This document shows positions 1 through 11,593 of a stretch of DNA of 64,000 bases, in pieces. The notes under the pieces were generated by a model that made no database searches, was not told the origin of the DNA, and worked only from the letters and a program-made list of their open reading frames with translations. Location of the stretch: contig CM018031.1 in NCBI GenBank assembly GCA_008638375.1, forward strand, positions 1,220,001 through 1,284,000, written 5' to 3'. This stretch comes from Nyssa sinensis. Its lineage: Eukaryota > Streptophyta > Magnoliopsida > Cornales > Nyssaceae. The position numbers and the translations under genes are program-made. Each line of letters starts with the position of its first letter. Position 1 is the stretch's first letter.

Positions 1-791
1 TTTTCTCTAAGGCTCTGAACCATAGAATTTATACTTTCTTTAGGAGGCATTTCAAGAGACTCGAGGATTTGTCTTAATATCTTTTTGACTTCAAAATCGT
101 CAGATACACAAACCCACATTACCACATTAAAATGTTGATTTACTTGCTCATCTTTGTAGACCGATTGAGCGAGTGTTGTTTTTCCGAGGCCAGCCATACC
201 CACAATGGGAATAACAGAGATAACATCTTGATTGCTCGAACTAATCAACATATTCACTATCTTTGACACATCATCCTTCCTCCCTACAACTTTTGAGTCA
301 TCAACGTAAAAGTGGGTCTCTCGGCTCTCTACGACTTCAGAAGGCAATTCTATATTTTTCTCTCTGAGTCCAAATCCAATGGCTTCATTTTTAATGTCAA
401 GCAAAGATAAATTGATGCTCTGAACTTTACGAGCCATCTTGAAACGGAATACAACAGGGTTAGAGAGAGAAAAGAAGTAGCATACCTTCTTCATCATTTG
501 GTTTCGGATCTCAACCTTGCGGCGAAGAATTTCATAATCAAATTCATCAAGCACATCATCAGCATGGTAAGCCACGTCTTCAAGGTTCTTTAGCCAAAGC
601 GTCATTGCCTCTCCCTTTACTTTTGTTTTCTCGTAGTCGCGCAACAAAGCTTGTAGCATGGTTAATGTTTTGTTTAGCTTTTTCACATCTCCCTTCAAGC
701 CCCATGCAAGACTGATCTCCTCCACAGCCGATGAAACCACCTTCTGCAATATTAACTCAGCCGCAAAGCTAACGAGAAATTCTTCAGCCAT
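1..791 (-). CDS. CNL-type disease resistance protein (CC-NB-ARC), N-terminal part, runs off the left edge
   Basis: An open frame of 263 codons starts at ATG 791 and has no stop before the window edge. Residues 1-150 form an Rx-type coiled-coil domain with the EDVID-like motif EDVAYHADDVLDEF at 71-84. A VGR motif follows at 169-171, then the P-loop GMAGLGKTT at 198-206 and the RNBS-A segment HFNVVMWVCVSDDF at 220-233. These are hallmarks of intracellular NLR immune receptors, where the NB-ARC binds ADP or ATP and the coiled coil signals. The rest of NB-ARC and the LRR lie outside the window, so intactness is unknown. The part seen has no lesion. An LRR remnant of the same class lies 6 kb upstream on the same strand, so this is a local resistance gene cluster. 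The pathogen recognised cannot be inferred. Confidence 0.93.
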   Translation of the reverse strand, partial: MAEEFLVSFAAELILQKVVSSAVEEISLAWGLKGDVKKLNKTLTMLQALLRDYEKTKVKGEAMTLWLKNLEDVAYHADDVLDEFDYEILRRKVEIRNQMMKKVCYFFSLSNPVVFRFKMARKVQSINLSLLDIKNEAIGFGLREKNIELPSEVVESRETHFYVDDSKVVGRKDDVSKIVNMLISSSNQDVISVIPIVGMAGLGKTTLAQSVYKDEQVNQHFNVVMWVCVSDDFEVKKILRQILESLEMPPKESINSMVQSLRE

Positions 792-1124
792 ATCTTTGTT
801 TTCCTAGAGAAAGAAGAGATCCCAGCAACTGAAACTTTATGGTTTAGCAATATCTGTGCAATAAAGATAAAAAATAAAAATGGTATCCCAAACATTTTCT
901 TTCACAAATTAAAGGACAATTTTAGATATTATAAAAGTAAAAATGATTTTATGGAAATAAGAAATTTTCATTGTGTTTGTTTTTAAGTACAAAAACAGAG
1001 GAATTGGCCTTATCTCAATTTTATTTTACTTTTTTGAATTTTTATAATTTTTATTATACATTTCAAAAAAATCCAAATATGTCCTTTTAATTTATACGTT
1101 GACCCCTACCCCTAAATATAAAAC
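792..1124. other. 5' flank of the CNL gene
   Basis: This AT-rich non-coding stretch directly precedes the CNL start codon. No firm TATA box or upstream exon was recognised. Homology to the second upstream copy near 8.4 kb begins only beyond it, at about 1125. Confidence 0.3.
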
Positions 1125-2910
1125 TTTTCATATTTTACTTTTATTTTGATTTTAACTTGACTTTTTAATAGGATAAAAAAAATTATTAGTCAATATTAAA
1201 TTTTTATAATTCTTTAATTTTTAAAATTTATAATCCAACATTTATCGGTGAATATATTAATTTATATATATTGTATAAGAAGATTTAGAAATAGTTTTTA
1301 AAGTAATGATAACATATTTAAAATATTAAATATGAAAACATGGCTTAGAATTTAAGAGCAGTTGTTTACAGTAGAATTACCTTGTCTAAATAATGTCAAA
1401 GATTGTATATAACCATGTGGATATATCCATTTGTTTGATACTCCTATGTTAAAATTATTTTGATTTGTTCCACGGAAGGGTGATGGAGTTGCAGAAGTAG
1501 GCAGAATTTTATATTGGCAGTTCAAAACTTGATGTAGAGGCTCCACTTTTAAATTATAAATTAAAGCTCTTACATCAAGTTTAGGAAGAAGTATATATGT
1601 ATACATATCGCTAAATTATTTAATTATTCTTATTAAAAAAATCGTAAAATCATCGAGACAAATTGTGACACATCCGATCCAAGACTGGCTCGAGACTGAT
1701 ATTTTTTATGAGATATTTTTTAATTTTTAATTTTAATGTTACTATCAATTTATTTATTTAAAATGAATAAATAAATGCCTATCTATTAATTTAAAATAAT
1801 ATAAAATTTGTTGTATATATTGGAGTATGTTTTTATATTATGGAAGCATATTTGAGCATCATTGTTATGAGTGTTTTCAATCTGCATTTTGATGATAAGA
1901 ACTCAAATAACAGTCAACATGATTTTGGTACCCAATCATGAAAAGGGTTTTTATAAAATTCTGGATAATTATTCTCTATGTTTTTATAAAACACAAATCA
2001 TATAGATATGCAAGTATGCGAATGTAGATATGCAAGTATGCGAATGTGTATGCATTTCTTTATTCATTGATCTCACTTAGAAGAGTTTAGTCATTAAAAA
2101 AATATAAACGATATCAAAAAAATAATAATACCAACCTAATTCTTGAGAGATTGAAAGCGTCGAAATAGCCGAATTTCAGAGCAAAAGATTACGTGTAATC
2201 TTTGGTACTCAACAATCTCAAAGGATGATACAAAACTCTCACTGGGAAAGTTTGGAAGGAAGATAAAATAAGGACAAAGCAAAGATGAAGATGATAAGAG
2301 AAGAAGAAGATAACAGAGGCAAATAAAGGCAATTTACTAGGATGAATACTTTTCTTCTTCTAAGACGGAAGAAAGTTAAAGACAAGTAAGTTGACACCAC
2401 ACCAGTCATGGAGAGTCATTTCCCCTCCAATAATTGAACCTGACACCAGCACATGGTGTCTGCTTATAAAATCAAAAGAAATAAATAAGTGGGAGACGTT
2501 GCTTTTACGTTGTCACCTGTGGATTGATATGAGACATTTTTTCTCCTGGAATAAAATAATTGATTTTGAACTAATTTTAAGTATAATTATTACTACTTTT
2601 GTTTATTTTTATTTTTGTATTGAAAAAAAATTGCAAGCAAATGGAGTTGGCAACTTTGAAGAACATTTCTAAACCATCGGAAATGTATTTGTTCCACCAT
2701 TTTTGTATCACGTTTTAACAAAAATAGATTAATCTAATTTTCACTAGGAGCGACCCTTAGGCTTTTTTAGTTTGAAGAAAATAAATGCTACACAATGAAG
2801 AAATCTTTTCAATTTAACTTGTCAACTTAGATTCAAAGAGATTTATGAGATTGTTTTGATTATTTGTTTTACATTTCCTCTATTGTATACATAAGTATTT
2901 TTATATGCAT

Positions 2911-2951
<41 letters not shown>

Positions 2952-3150
2952 TTGGATAAATTATGTCTACCACTTTTAAAATTTTTGATAATTACAGTAA
3001 CTTCTTTTGATATTTTTTAAATTACACTGATTTTTTTTTACTTTATATGATAATATATAAATATTTTTTCAATTAATTTTTTTCTTCAAAATGATAAAAC
3101 TTTTCTTCTTATTTATTTAATTTTATATTTTTTTAATTTTAATTAATTTT
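1125..3150. repeat. Segmental duplication, copy A (upstream of the CNL gene)
   Basis: Long, nearly colinear blocks match 8357-11790. Shared landmarks are the block around 1350-1610 versus 8580-8840, the block around 2130-2290 versus 9335-9490, a block ending near 2670 versus 9955, and the block with an (AT)n tract at 2800-3150 versus 11430-11790. The sequence is AT-rich and has no credible coding region. Short ORFs inside it are not conserved between the copies. It lies just upstream of the CNL start, so I infer it was duplicated together with a resistance gene. Confidence 0.85.
2917..2944. repeat. (AT)n microsatellite
   Basis: A run of about 14 AT units. A longer counterpart lies at 11555-11584 in the duplicated copy, so the tract was present before the duplication and has since changed length. 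Confidence 0.9.
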
Positions 3151-4540
3151 TTTCAACTTTCGTAATACCTCAACTTAAATGGTGACTGAACAACCTTGTA
3201 ACCCCAGCTGTTAAAGCTCTATGTTACGCTATTAAATGGATTGCACGATTTTGGAATATGAACGGTTTCAAACGTACAGATAGTGCTGGGCAATGCCCGA
3301 GCAACCGGAACCGAGTATCAAATCCGCGTATATACATATATATCTATAAATATAAGTAATTGGGATTTTATGTACATATATATATATATGAGTACATATA
3401 TATGTGCATAATTATATGTGTACATGTGTATATACACAACTGTATTAAAGGGGATGTAAATAATAGTATGTATATATATATATATATGTATATTTATATC
3501 TATATATAGGATTCAGAGTTCTTTTGTATTCCTCTTTATTTTATTTCAATAGTAAATTTAAAAGTCAAGAGTTTGATCCTCGGGATGTGCACTCATTGTC
3601 TCTAAATTTTAATATTAACATTCTTATGCGTATTTCTCTAAACATCCTTTGCAACTAAATATAATGCAAGTGTTTTGCGAAGAAAGAAACATCTCCTAAC
3701 TAAGAGAGAGAGAGAGCAGAAGGCATTTCAATGGAGGATTATTCATTACTTGTTAATTGTCTTTATCCTAGAGTCCCAATGAATAGATACAACTACATAC
3801 ATCTGATTTGATCCAGTGTTGCTTGTGCACACAATGAATAGTGTCATTGGTCACATTTGGGCTGGAGTACTATATGACCATTTGAGGATTCCAAGCAGTG
3901 CCATGTTTGCCTTCTTTAGGGGTACTGGCCTCGGGTTGGGTTCCGCGTGTCTCCATTTCATAGAAACTCTTCATTTCAGCTAATCAGATTTCAACACTGC
4001 ATTAACTATCATGTTTTCACTTTTTAAATTTCAAATAATGTCGTTTGAAACGCTTGCACCCGAGATCGCAACAGAGCATTATTTGACTCTGGAATCCTTC
4101 GAGCCTCAGGTAGTCAGGTTTATTGGATGAAATACTTTGAGCATCTGAGTTACACAGTCAAATAAAAGAAGAAAAAAACATTTAAAAAGAATCAAATTTC
4201 TCAGTTTCTGTAATCAAATAAATAAAGCTTTAGCTCCTGTTTATAAAGCCTTAATCCAAGAGTACTTCACATTACTGCTTCATGTCTGTAATCAAAATAA
4301 ATTTAAGATAAATGATTTATTTTTATTTTATATAAAATAAATTAAAATTTTTTATCAATTTTTATTTAAAAAATCCAAATTTTAAAAATATATTAAAAGA
4401 ATAATTTTATCATTAAAAAAAATAATTATATATTATCATATATAAAAAACAGTATAATTTTAAAAAAAATAAAAAAAATAAATTTAATTATTAAAAAAAT
4501 TATGAAAATGAGTGTAATTTATTGAAAGATGTTTTTACCA
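3151..4540. other. Non-coding, AT-rich spacer
   Basis: It contains alternating (AT)n tracts around 3340-3510 and low-complexity A/T runs around 4310-4500. No gene, RNA or mobile-element structure was recognised. Confidence 0.5.
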
Positions 4541-4550
4541 ATGTGATATT

Positions 4551-4775
4551 GAACCTGACACCAGCACATGGTTTATGCTTATAAAGACAAAAGAAATAAA
4601 TAAGTGGGCCATGCAGCTTTAACAATTGAACCTGACACCAGCACATGGGTGTGCTTATAAAGTCCAAAAGAAATGAATAAGTGGGACACGTAGCTTTAAC
4701 AATTGAACCGGACACCAGCACATGATGTCTGCTTATAAAATCCAAAGAAAGAAATAAGTGGGACACGTAATTTAT
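4551..4775. repeat. 77-bp tandem repeat, three copies
   Basis: Three units begin at 4551, 4628 and 4705, an exact 77-bp period. Each carries a GACACCAGCACATG core and ends in a block reading AAGTGGG. The same unit occurs once near 2436 in copy A and twice near 9640 and 9718 in copy B. The 94-codon minus-strand ORF across it is a by-product of the repetition. Confidence 0.9.
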
Positions 4776-5734
4776 TGCTTTCAATTAATTAATGCAGCAT
4801 TAGAGACGGTGATATTAATACATGAAAACCAATATTACACAAACTCTTCAATAATTTATTGCTTTCAATTAATTAATGCAATATACGTGATATTATAACA
4901 TAATTAAATTATTGTCTTAAACTGTACTACATCATCTTCAACTATGTATGAATTACTTTTATTTACAGATAGGAGAACAAAAATGTTTTTTGCTATTACT
5001 GGAAACTTCCATACCAAATAAAACCAAGAAAAATATGAGCAGTGGATCTAAAATATGCCTGGGGGAGGGAGTGAAAAGTGAGTTTTGGAATTTTGAGAAA
5101 GCCTTTATTTATAAAGAAGAAAAAAATTGGGGAGAGGGGGATAATATCCTATTTTAAAAAAATTTAGCAAATAGAAGCTTAACCAATCACATGTTTCAAA
5201 CAAGGTAAACCCATACAAACAACATTAAAAATTCTTCAAAAATCAACGTGGGACAAGAAAGTTTTAAAACTTTTAAAAGAATTTGAAAACTTAAAAAATA
5301 AAAAATAGAAAAGAAAACACATCTACTAAGGGGCATTTGTGTTAGGAATATAATTACATCAGTAAGATCGGATTGGTAAAACATGAAAATAAATAATAAA
5401 ATAAATTTAAAATTATAAGTATACATAAAAACACAAAGATTTACGTTCAGAATAAAGTTACGTCTACGATTACTGTGATTTCACAATGATCTGAAAAGAG
5501 TTACAGGTTACGTCTAAGGTTACTGTAATTACACTATGATCTGAAAAGAGTTATAAAAATACGACTCTTTAACTATAAATACATAATATTATGATAAAAT
5601 AAAAATAATATAAAATATAAAAAATACCCTTAAAAAAATCCATAATTAACATTTTTACTCTCTTTCCGAAAATATTTAGTCATTAAGGAATACTTATCAA
5701 CATATATCTATATAGTAAATAAGGAATAGCTTCA

Positions 5735-5830
5735 ACGCAACGGTGTAGCTCATATAGGAATGAAGGTCTTACCATTCTAAGCAGACAACTGGTTCGAGCC
5801 AACTTGCATTAGAAAATTATCACTGGCACA
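5735..5830 (+). mobile_element. SINE-like unit, candidate
   Basis: A segment repeated at 6145-6240 contains TAGCTCATATAGG, which fits a pol III A box, and about 40 bases later GGTTCGAGCC, which fits a B box, as in tRNA-derived SINEs. No poly(A) tail or target duplication was resolved. It could equally be a fragment of another repeat family. Confidence 0.35.
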
Positions 5831-6144
5831 AATTATATTTTTTTAATTTATATAATATATTAAGTTTAAACTTAGACAAACCTTGTTAAATAAAGTTGAA
5901 TTTAGTTTACAAGCCTAGTGATAATTTTGCCAAATAACTCCTCCAATCAAAACAAAATTCGACTTACACAAGGAGAAAAAAAACAACAATTTACAATGGA
6001 TCAATATCCTCCTCATTACACTCTTACATTTCACATGGTGTATCTACTATTAAATAATTTAACAGTAGACTCCAGTTTGGTTTAGTTGTTCTAGATGTAT
6101 CCAAAAATCTCTTCATTGCTCACAAATAGCAATTAGCTGATTCA

Positions 6145-6240
6145 ATTCTGCAATGGGTTAGCTCATGTAGGAACGAAGCTTTTATCAGATTTGATATCTA
6201 AGCAGACAGCTGGTGAGAGCCAACTTGCATTAGAAAATGA
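6145..6240 (+). mobile_element. Second SINE-like unit, degenerate B box
   Basis: This matches 5735-5830 over the A-box-like part, a CTAAGCAGACA block and a shared GCCAACTTGCATTAGAAAAT end. Its B-box position reads GGTGAGAGCC rather than GGTTCGAGCC. Confidence 0.33.
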
Positions 6241-7160
6241 CAAGAAAAGAGAATAGTAGTTGTCAGAATCATTTACAGATGGGGAAAGATCGAAGACCAC
6301 AATAGACATGTTAAAAGTGAGAATATAATCACATCACATGGAGTGATGATATTTACCTGTAGAATGGTCCGCCGTAATCACTGGCACAAATTTATGAGCA
6401 GAGGTTTCTTTTTTAACAAATTGATGATGTAAATAACATGCAAGGAAGGAAGGAAGTTAAGCTGCAGCCGCCTGAACGAAAGTCAACATATATAGGATTG
6501 GCAGCGGCATCAACCAGAGAGTAACCAATGGATTCGACGCCCGGTCTGCAACCAAGGTGAAAAAACTGAAAAGAAAAGTGAAAATTAAGAAGAAGAAAAG
6601 GAACAACGCAATAGGTGTATAAATTGAGATAATTGAAAAAGAGCATAGAACGATTCATGGATATTTATGATTCGGTGATTTATAAGAAGCAAATCAAGAG
6701 CAAGAACTTTAGAGACTGACTACTTACCAATTTCAATAATAAATGGAGTATTCAATCTAGGGATTGAATCATCTCCTCATCTATTTGGATTTGAGGAATA
6801 TTTGCAATCTTGCACCACTCTGGGCCGCTTTCCTTGGTGCATCTTTCTTTCAAAAGCTGACAATTGTCAATCCTCACAAATTTTAAGTTGGTGAGGCGTC
6901 GCATTGCTTCCAGTGTGGGCAGTTTCATCAGTTTGTTGCAATCTGAAAGCCCCAGAGCTTGAAGAGATGAAAGATTACCCAGCCACCCCGGGATAACTTC
7001 CAGAATTTCAAAGTGATTTATTCCCAAAAATTTTAAGAAAATGAGGTGCTCAAGTTGATCTGGCAGAGACTTGAGCTTTGGCCCCCCTGTTAAGAATAGA
7101 TTTTTCAGGGAGACAAGGTGTTGTGTGATATCCTCTGAGGGCCAAGGAAAATAATCAACC

Positions 7161-7841
7161 TGTTGTATTAGTGGGCTGGTCTTGTCCAGGCCCATATGGG
7201 TTCCTAATAACCCAAGGCCCAAAATCCTTTATTTTTTTTTTTCTCAAATCCCTGAAGCATTAGCTGATTCGGGAGAAGAAAAAAGAAGCCAGCCGCAACG
7301 GTGAAGCAGTAGAGGGAAATATAGAGAGCAGCCATATACATGAAAGAAGGGGAAAAATTCAGGGGTTGTTCTTGAAGCTTTTTCTTCTATTTCTACCACT
7401 TCCATTCAAACCTATTGGAGCATGAGACTACAAAGGAGGTTTGTTTTATTCAACTTGATAATTTGAAGGTGGTTTTGTGGTGAGAATTTAAGATTGTTGA
7501 GTTTTGGTGAAACTCTCTAATTTTTATTCCTTGTTGAATTAATCTCTTGTTTTGGGTATAAACTTGAGATAAAAAACTATTGTATTCATTCTTTGATATA
7601 GTGGATTGATCGGAATTCGTCCCGTGGATGTAGGTTGAGATCTTCTCGCCGAACTACGGTAATTTTTGGTGTTGTTTGGTTGTGATTCTTATTTTCTGCT
7701 CTTTAAGTATTTGATATATTGCTTCATAGACATACTTGGCTTTGGCATTGATTTAAATTCACTAGTAGACTTGATATTTGTCTTGAGTGAATATTTTCAT
7801 TATTAATTCATATACTAAGCAATTGTGTTTGTGGCCCAACA
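7161..7841 (+). mobile_element. Solo LTR of a Copia-type retrotransposon
   Basis: The 681-bp element begins TGTTG and ends CAACA, a 5-bp terminal inverted repeat. It is flanked by identical 5-bp target duplications CAACC at 7156-7160 and 7842-7846. No gag, pol, primer-binding site or second LTR is present, so it is a solo LTR left by recombination between the two LTRs. The block around 7600-7665 (GTCCCGTGGATGTAGG, then CTCGCCGAACTACGG) resembles the R-U5 part of plant Copia LTRs and gives the plus orientation, opposite to the interrupted resistance gene. Confidence 0.93.
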
Positions 7842-7860
7842 CAACCTCCGATGAGAAGCC

Positions 7861-7880
7861 ACCTATACCCACCTATACCC
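7861..7880. repeat. 10-bp tandem duplication causing a frameshift
   Basis: ACCTATACCC occurs twice in direct tandem inside the LRR remnant. A 10-bp gain shifts the reading frame by one. The frame upstream and downstream of the LTR agree only if one copy is discounted. Confidence 0.85.
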
Positions 7881-9638
7881 AAAGTTGTAACGGTGGTGAG
7901 ACAAAGCAGCCCCTCTGGCCAATAGGTTGTCAAATTTTCACATTTTACAATATTCAGCTCCTGAAGGGAGGTGAGGCTGCGTAAATCTGGAATAGCTGTT
8001 AGATTATCACAGGACCATATACGTAACTTCTCAAGGGACCCGAGAGTTTCTAACTTGTTTGGCAAACAAATCAGCTTCTGACAACTGTTAAACACAATCA
8101 TTGATAATTTGTATTGGTCTTTCAATACAGTAGCTTAGAAGCAGAAGCATAGATCTAGAGGAAGAAAGAAGGGCTGTCATCACTGGGGGCAATCTAAGGG
8201 AGTTTCTGGGTACCTTTCTTTGTCAGTGCATGTAAATTGTTGTCTTACACTATTTGATGCTGGTTCCAAAGGATTGTGTAACTATGAAAGCTTGCTGTAG
8301 GATCAAACCATAGACGGATAATCTGTTGTTTATCCTTTGCACCAATTGTATACACATTTTTCATATTTTACTTTTATTTTAATTTTTACTTGACTTCTCA
8401 CCAAGATAAAAAAATTTATCAGCTAATATTAAATTTATATGCTTTTTTAATTTTTAAAATTTATAATCCAACATTTATTGGTCAATATATTAATTTATAT
8501 ATATTGTATAAGAAGATTTAGAAATAGTTTTTAAAGTAATGATAACATATTTAAAATATTAAATGTAAAAACATGACTTAGAATTTAAGAGCAGTTGTTT
8601 ACAGTAGAATTACCTTGTCTAAATAATGTTAAAGATTGGATATAACCATGTGGATATATCCATTTGTCTGATACTCCTATGTTAAAATTATTTTGATTTG
8701 TCCTACGGAAGGGTGATGGAGTTGCAGAAGTAGGCAGAATTTAATATTGGCAGTTCAAAACTTGATGTAGAGGCTCCACTTTTAAATTATAAATTAGAGC
8801 TCTTACATCAAGTTTAGGAAGAAGTATACATGTATACATTTCGCTAAATTATTTAATTATTCTTATTGAAAAATCGCAAAACCATCGAGACAAATTGTGA
8901 CACGTCCGATCCAAGACCGACTCGAGACTGACATTTTTTATGAGATATTTTTTAATTTTTAATGTTAATGTCAATTGATTTATTTAAAATATATAAATAA
9001 ATGTCTATCTATTAGTTTAAAATAATATAAAATTTGTTATATATATTGGAGTATGTTTTTATATTATGGAAGCATATTTGAGCATCATTGTTATGAGTGT
9101 TTTCAAACTGCATTTTGATGATAAGATGTCAATAACAGTCAACATGATTTTAGTACCCAATAAAAAGAGTTTTTATAAAGATCTGGATAATTATTCTCTA
9201 TGTTTTTATAAAACACAAATCATATAGATATGCAAGTATGCGAATGTGTATGCATTTCTTTATTTCTTGATCTCACTTAAAAGAGTCTAGTCATTAAAAA
9301 AATACAAATAACAAATTAAGAGTAGAAAAAATAATAATACCAACTCATTCTTGAGAGATTGAAAACACCGAAATAGCCGAATTTCAGAGCAAAAGATTAT
9401 ATGTAATCCTGGGCACCCAACAATCTCAAAAGATGATACAAAACTCTCACCGAGAAAGTTTGGAAGTAAGATAAAATAGGGACAAAGCAAAGATGAAGAT
9501 GATAAAAAAAGAAGAAGATAACAGAGGCAAACAAAGGCAATTTACAAGGATGAATACTTTTCTTCTTCTGAGATGGAATAAAGTTAAAGACAAGCAAGTT
9601 GACACCAGTCATGGAGAGTCATTTCTTCTCCAACAATT

Positions 9639-9795
9639 TAACCTGACACCAGCACATGGTGTGTCTGCAAATAAAGCCAAAAAAAATAAATATGTGGGAC
9701 ACGTTGCTTTAATAATTGAACTTGACACCAGCACATGGTGTCTGCTTACAAAGTCTGAAGAAATAAATAAGTGGGACACGTTGCTTTTACGTTGT
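9639..9795. repeat. 77-bp repeat unit, two copies
   Basis: Two units begin near 9640 and at 9718 and carry the same GACACCAGCACATG core as the array at 4551. Copy A has only one unit at the matching position near 2436. Confidence 0.85.
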
Positions 9796-9959
9796 CACCT
9801 GTGGATTGATATGAGACATTTTTTCTCCTGGAATAAAATAATTGATTTTGAACTAATTTTAAGTATAATTATTACTAATTTTGTTTATTTTTATTTTTGT
9901 ATTGAAAAAAAATTGCAAGGAAATGGAGTTTGCAACTTTTCAAAAACATTTCTAAACCA

Positions 9960-10715
9960 TGATTTACAGTATCCAAGAATTGGAGATACTGTTTGACATT
10001 GAAGACTATGTTAACTAAGGGAGTGATTCTGTAAGAATATATCTGAAACATATTTTTAGAAATCTCAAAATACAGCCTCCTGTACTGAGTTTTTGTTTTC
10101 CGTAAGTCTTTACACAGTAGTTGTAGCTGTCTTGCCAAAGACCTCTTCATCTTGATCAGAAGGAAGCAACAGACGATCGATGACCACCTGGCTGCTTGAT
10201 TTCGTTCTTCTGAACCAAATTTCTTTTCTGAATTTTTCTGTCTCTCTCTCTTCTTTAACACCTAGGGCGCCTAAATCACTCATGCGACATCCAACTCTCA
10301 TTCTCTGCAAATCTCTCTTTCTCACTCTCTCCAAATCTATGTTGATTTGGCTTTTCTAAATCTCACTTTCTCTCTCAGAAAATCTATAATTGAAGATGGT
10401 CTGCCTCTAACAGCTGTAATTGGACGACTGTCTCAGGCGGTGCCTTCTCTCACTCACGCAGCACCTTCTCTCACTCTCTGTATCAGCTAGCTCTACATCT
10501 TTTTTTCCTTTTTTCTCTCTCTTTTTTTATGTAAGTTCTGTCCAGTAGATTTAACAAATTTCAAAGCAAATTTCTCTATTTTAATTGCATTTAAGTGTAT
10601 CAAACCAAATCTCTCACCTCTCGCATCCATCTTTCCAACTAACAGTGTAAGTTTCCATTCTCTATTTAGCATCTGTAAGAATCTTCTATGTCTTCAACAC
10701 AACAGATGTTCTGAG
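9960..10715. other. Unrelated insertion in copy B, CT-rich
   Basis: The block has no counterpart in copy A, which has only about 70 bases there. The right half (10200-10520) is unusually C+T-rich with runs of TCTCTC, resembling a plant 5' leader, but no start codon with a sustained frame follows. No terminal repeats or target duplication were found. Confidence 0.45.
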
Positions 10716-11166
10716 AGGGACGACCCTTGGGCCTTTCTAGTCTGAAGAAAATAAATGCTACAAAATAAAAGTACAAAAAATTTAAAAAATATTTTGACAT
10801 TTTTTAAACTTTTTTCAATATTTGTTTTTTATATAAAAATAAAAATAAAATAAATAACTTATATTTTTTTAGTCAAAAAATATTTTAATTAATATTTATT
10901 TAAACATAAAAAAATAGTTAAAATTAAAAAAATGTAAAAAAATAAATAAAATGAATATTTTTTTCATTTTGAAAAAAATATAACTGGATGGAAGTTGGTA
11001 TCATTTCAGAAAGATCAAGAAAAGTTCCTGTAATTATAAAAAATCTCAGAAGAAGTTCGTAATTTATCTTAATTCTTGCATATAAAAAAGTATTATTATA
11101 TATATTTTCAACCAATAATACTTGTGTATTTTTTTTAGGAAAAAAATATAAAACAAAGCATCTTTA

Positions 11167-11401
11167 TACTCCCTCCATCTTAGAATGATAGTCTCTTTTG
11201 GACATTTTAACTTTTTTGAAAGTATTGTTTTATTATTTTGAAATTATTTAAATTTTTCATATTACCCTCGTTTAATTGTAAATCATGTTTATATTAGGTG
11301 TAATAAATGGTAGTTTTAAAAATTTATAACTTAAAAGTACGTTAACTTTTCAAATGAAATTCTTAAAATGAATAGTGATAAAGGACTCTTAAAATGAGAT
11401 A
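11167..11401. mobile_element. Degenerate Stowaway-like MITE
   Basis: After a TA dinucleotide it begins CTCCCTCCATCTTAGAATG, close to the Stowaway (Tc1/mariner) terminal consensus. A poorer inverted match (GGACTCTTAAAATGAGAT) lies near 11385-11400. Copy A lacks it, so it inserted after the segmental duplication or was lost from A. Confidence 0.6.
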
Positions 11402-11552
11402 AAATATATATATATATATATAGATATAGATATGAAGAAATCTTTTCAATTTAACTTGTCAACCTAGATTCAAAGAGATTTATGAGATAGTTTTGAGTAT
11501 TTGTTTTAACATTTCCTTTATTGTATACATACGTATTTTTATATGCATACAA

Positions 11553-11593
<41 letters not shown>

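Larger units (their letters stand above)
6752..8125 (-). pseudogene. Broken CNL resistance gene: C-terminal LRR remnant split by a solo LTR
   Basis: Two minus-strand pieces belong to one former gene. The piece at 7847-8125 encodes LRRs of the RGA type, with repeats around CQKLICLPNKL and LTAIPDLRSLTSLQEL. The piece at 6752-7160 encodes the last repeats and the family C-terminus (GPEWCKIANIPQIQIDE). The LTR at 7161-7841 separates them. Taking it out still leaves the frames out of register, because a 10-bp direct duplication sits at 7861-7880. Discounting one copy of that as well brings the two pieces into one frame, reading IGGFSSEVDYFPWPS across the junction. The coiled-coil and NB-ARC parts are gone: an in-frame stop precedes the first LRR at about 8136 and the conserved upstream DNA resumes by 8357. 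Non-functional. Confidence 0.88.

Noticed and set aside
7156..7846. Possible exon-intron boundary between the two LRR pieces
   Set aside because: The gap has TG...CA ends with an exact 5-bp target duplication and no GT-AG borders in phase, so it is a solo LTR and not an intron.
9493..9996. 167-codon plus-strand ORF
   Set aside because: It runs through the 77-bp repeats and duplicated non-coding DNA. The frame is not kept in the matching copy at 2.3-2.7 kb.
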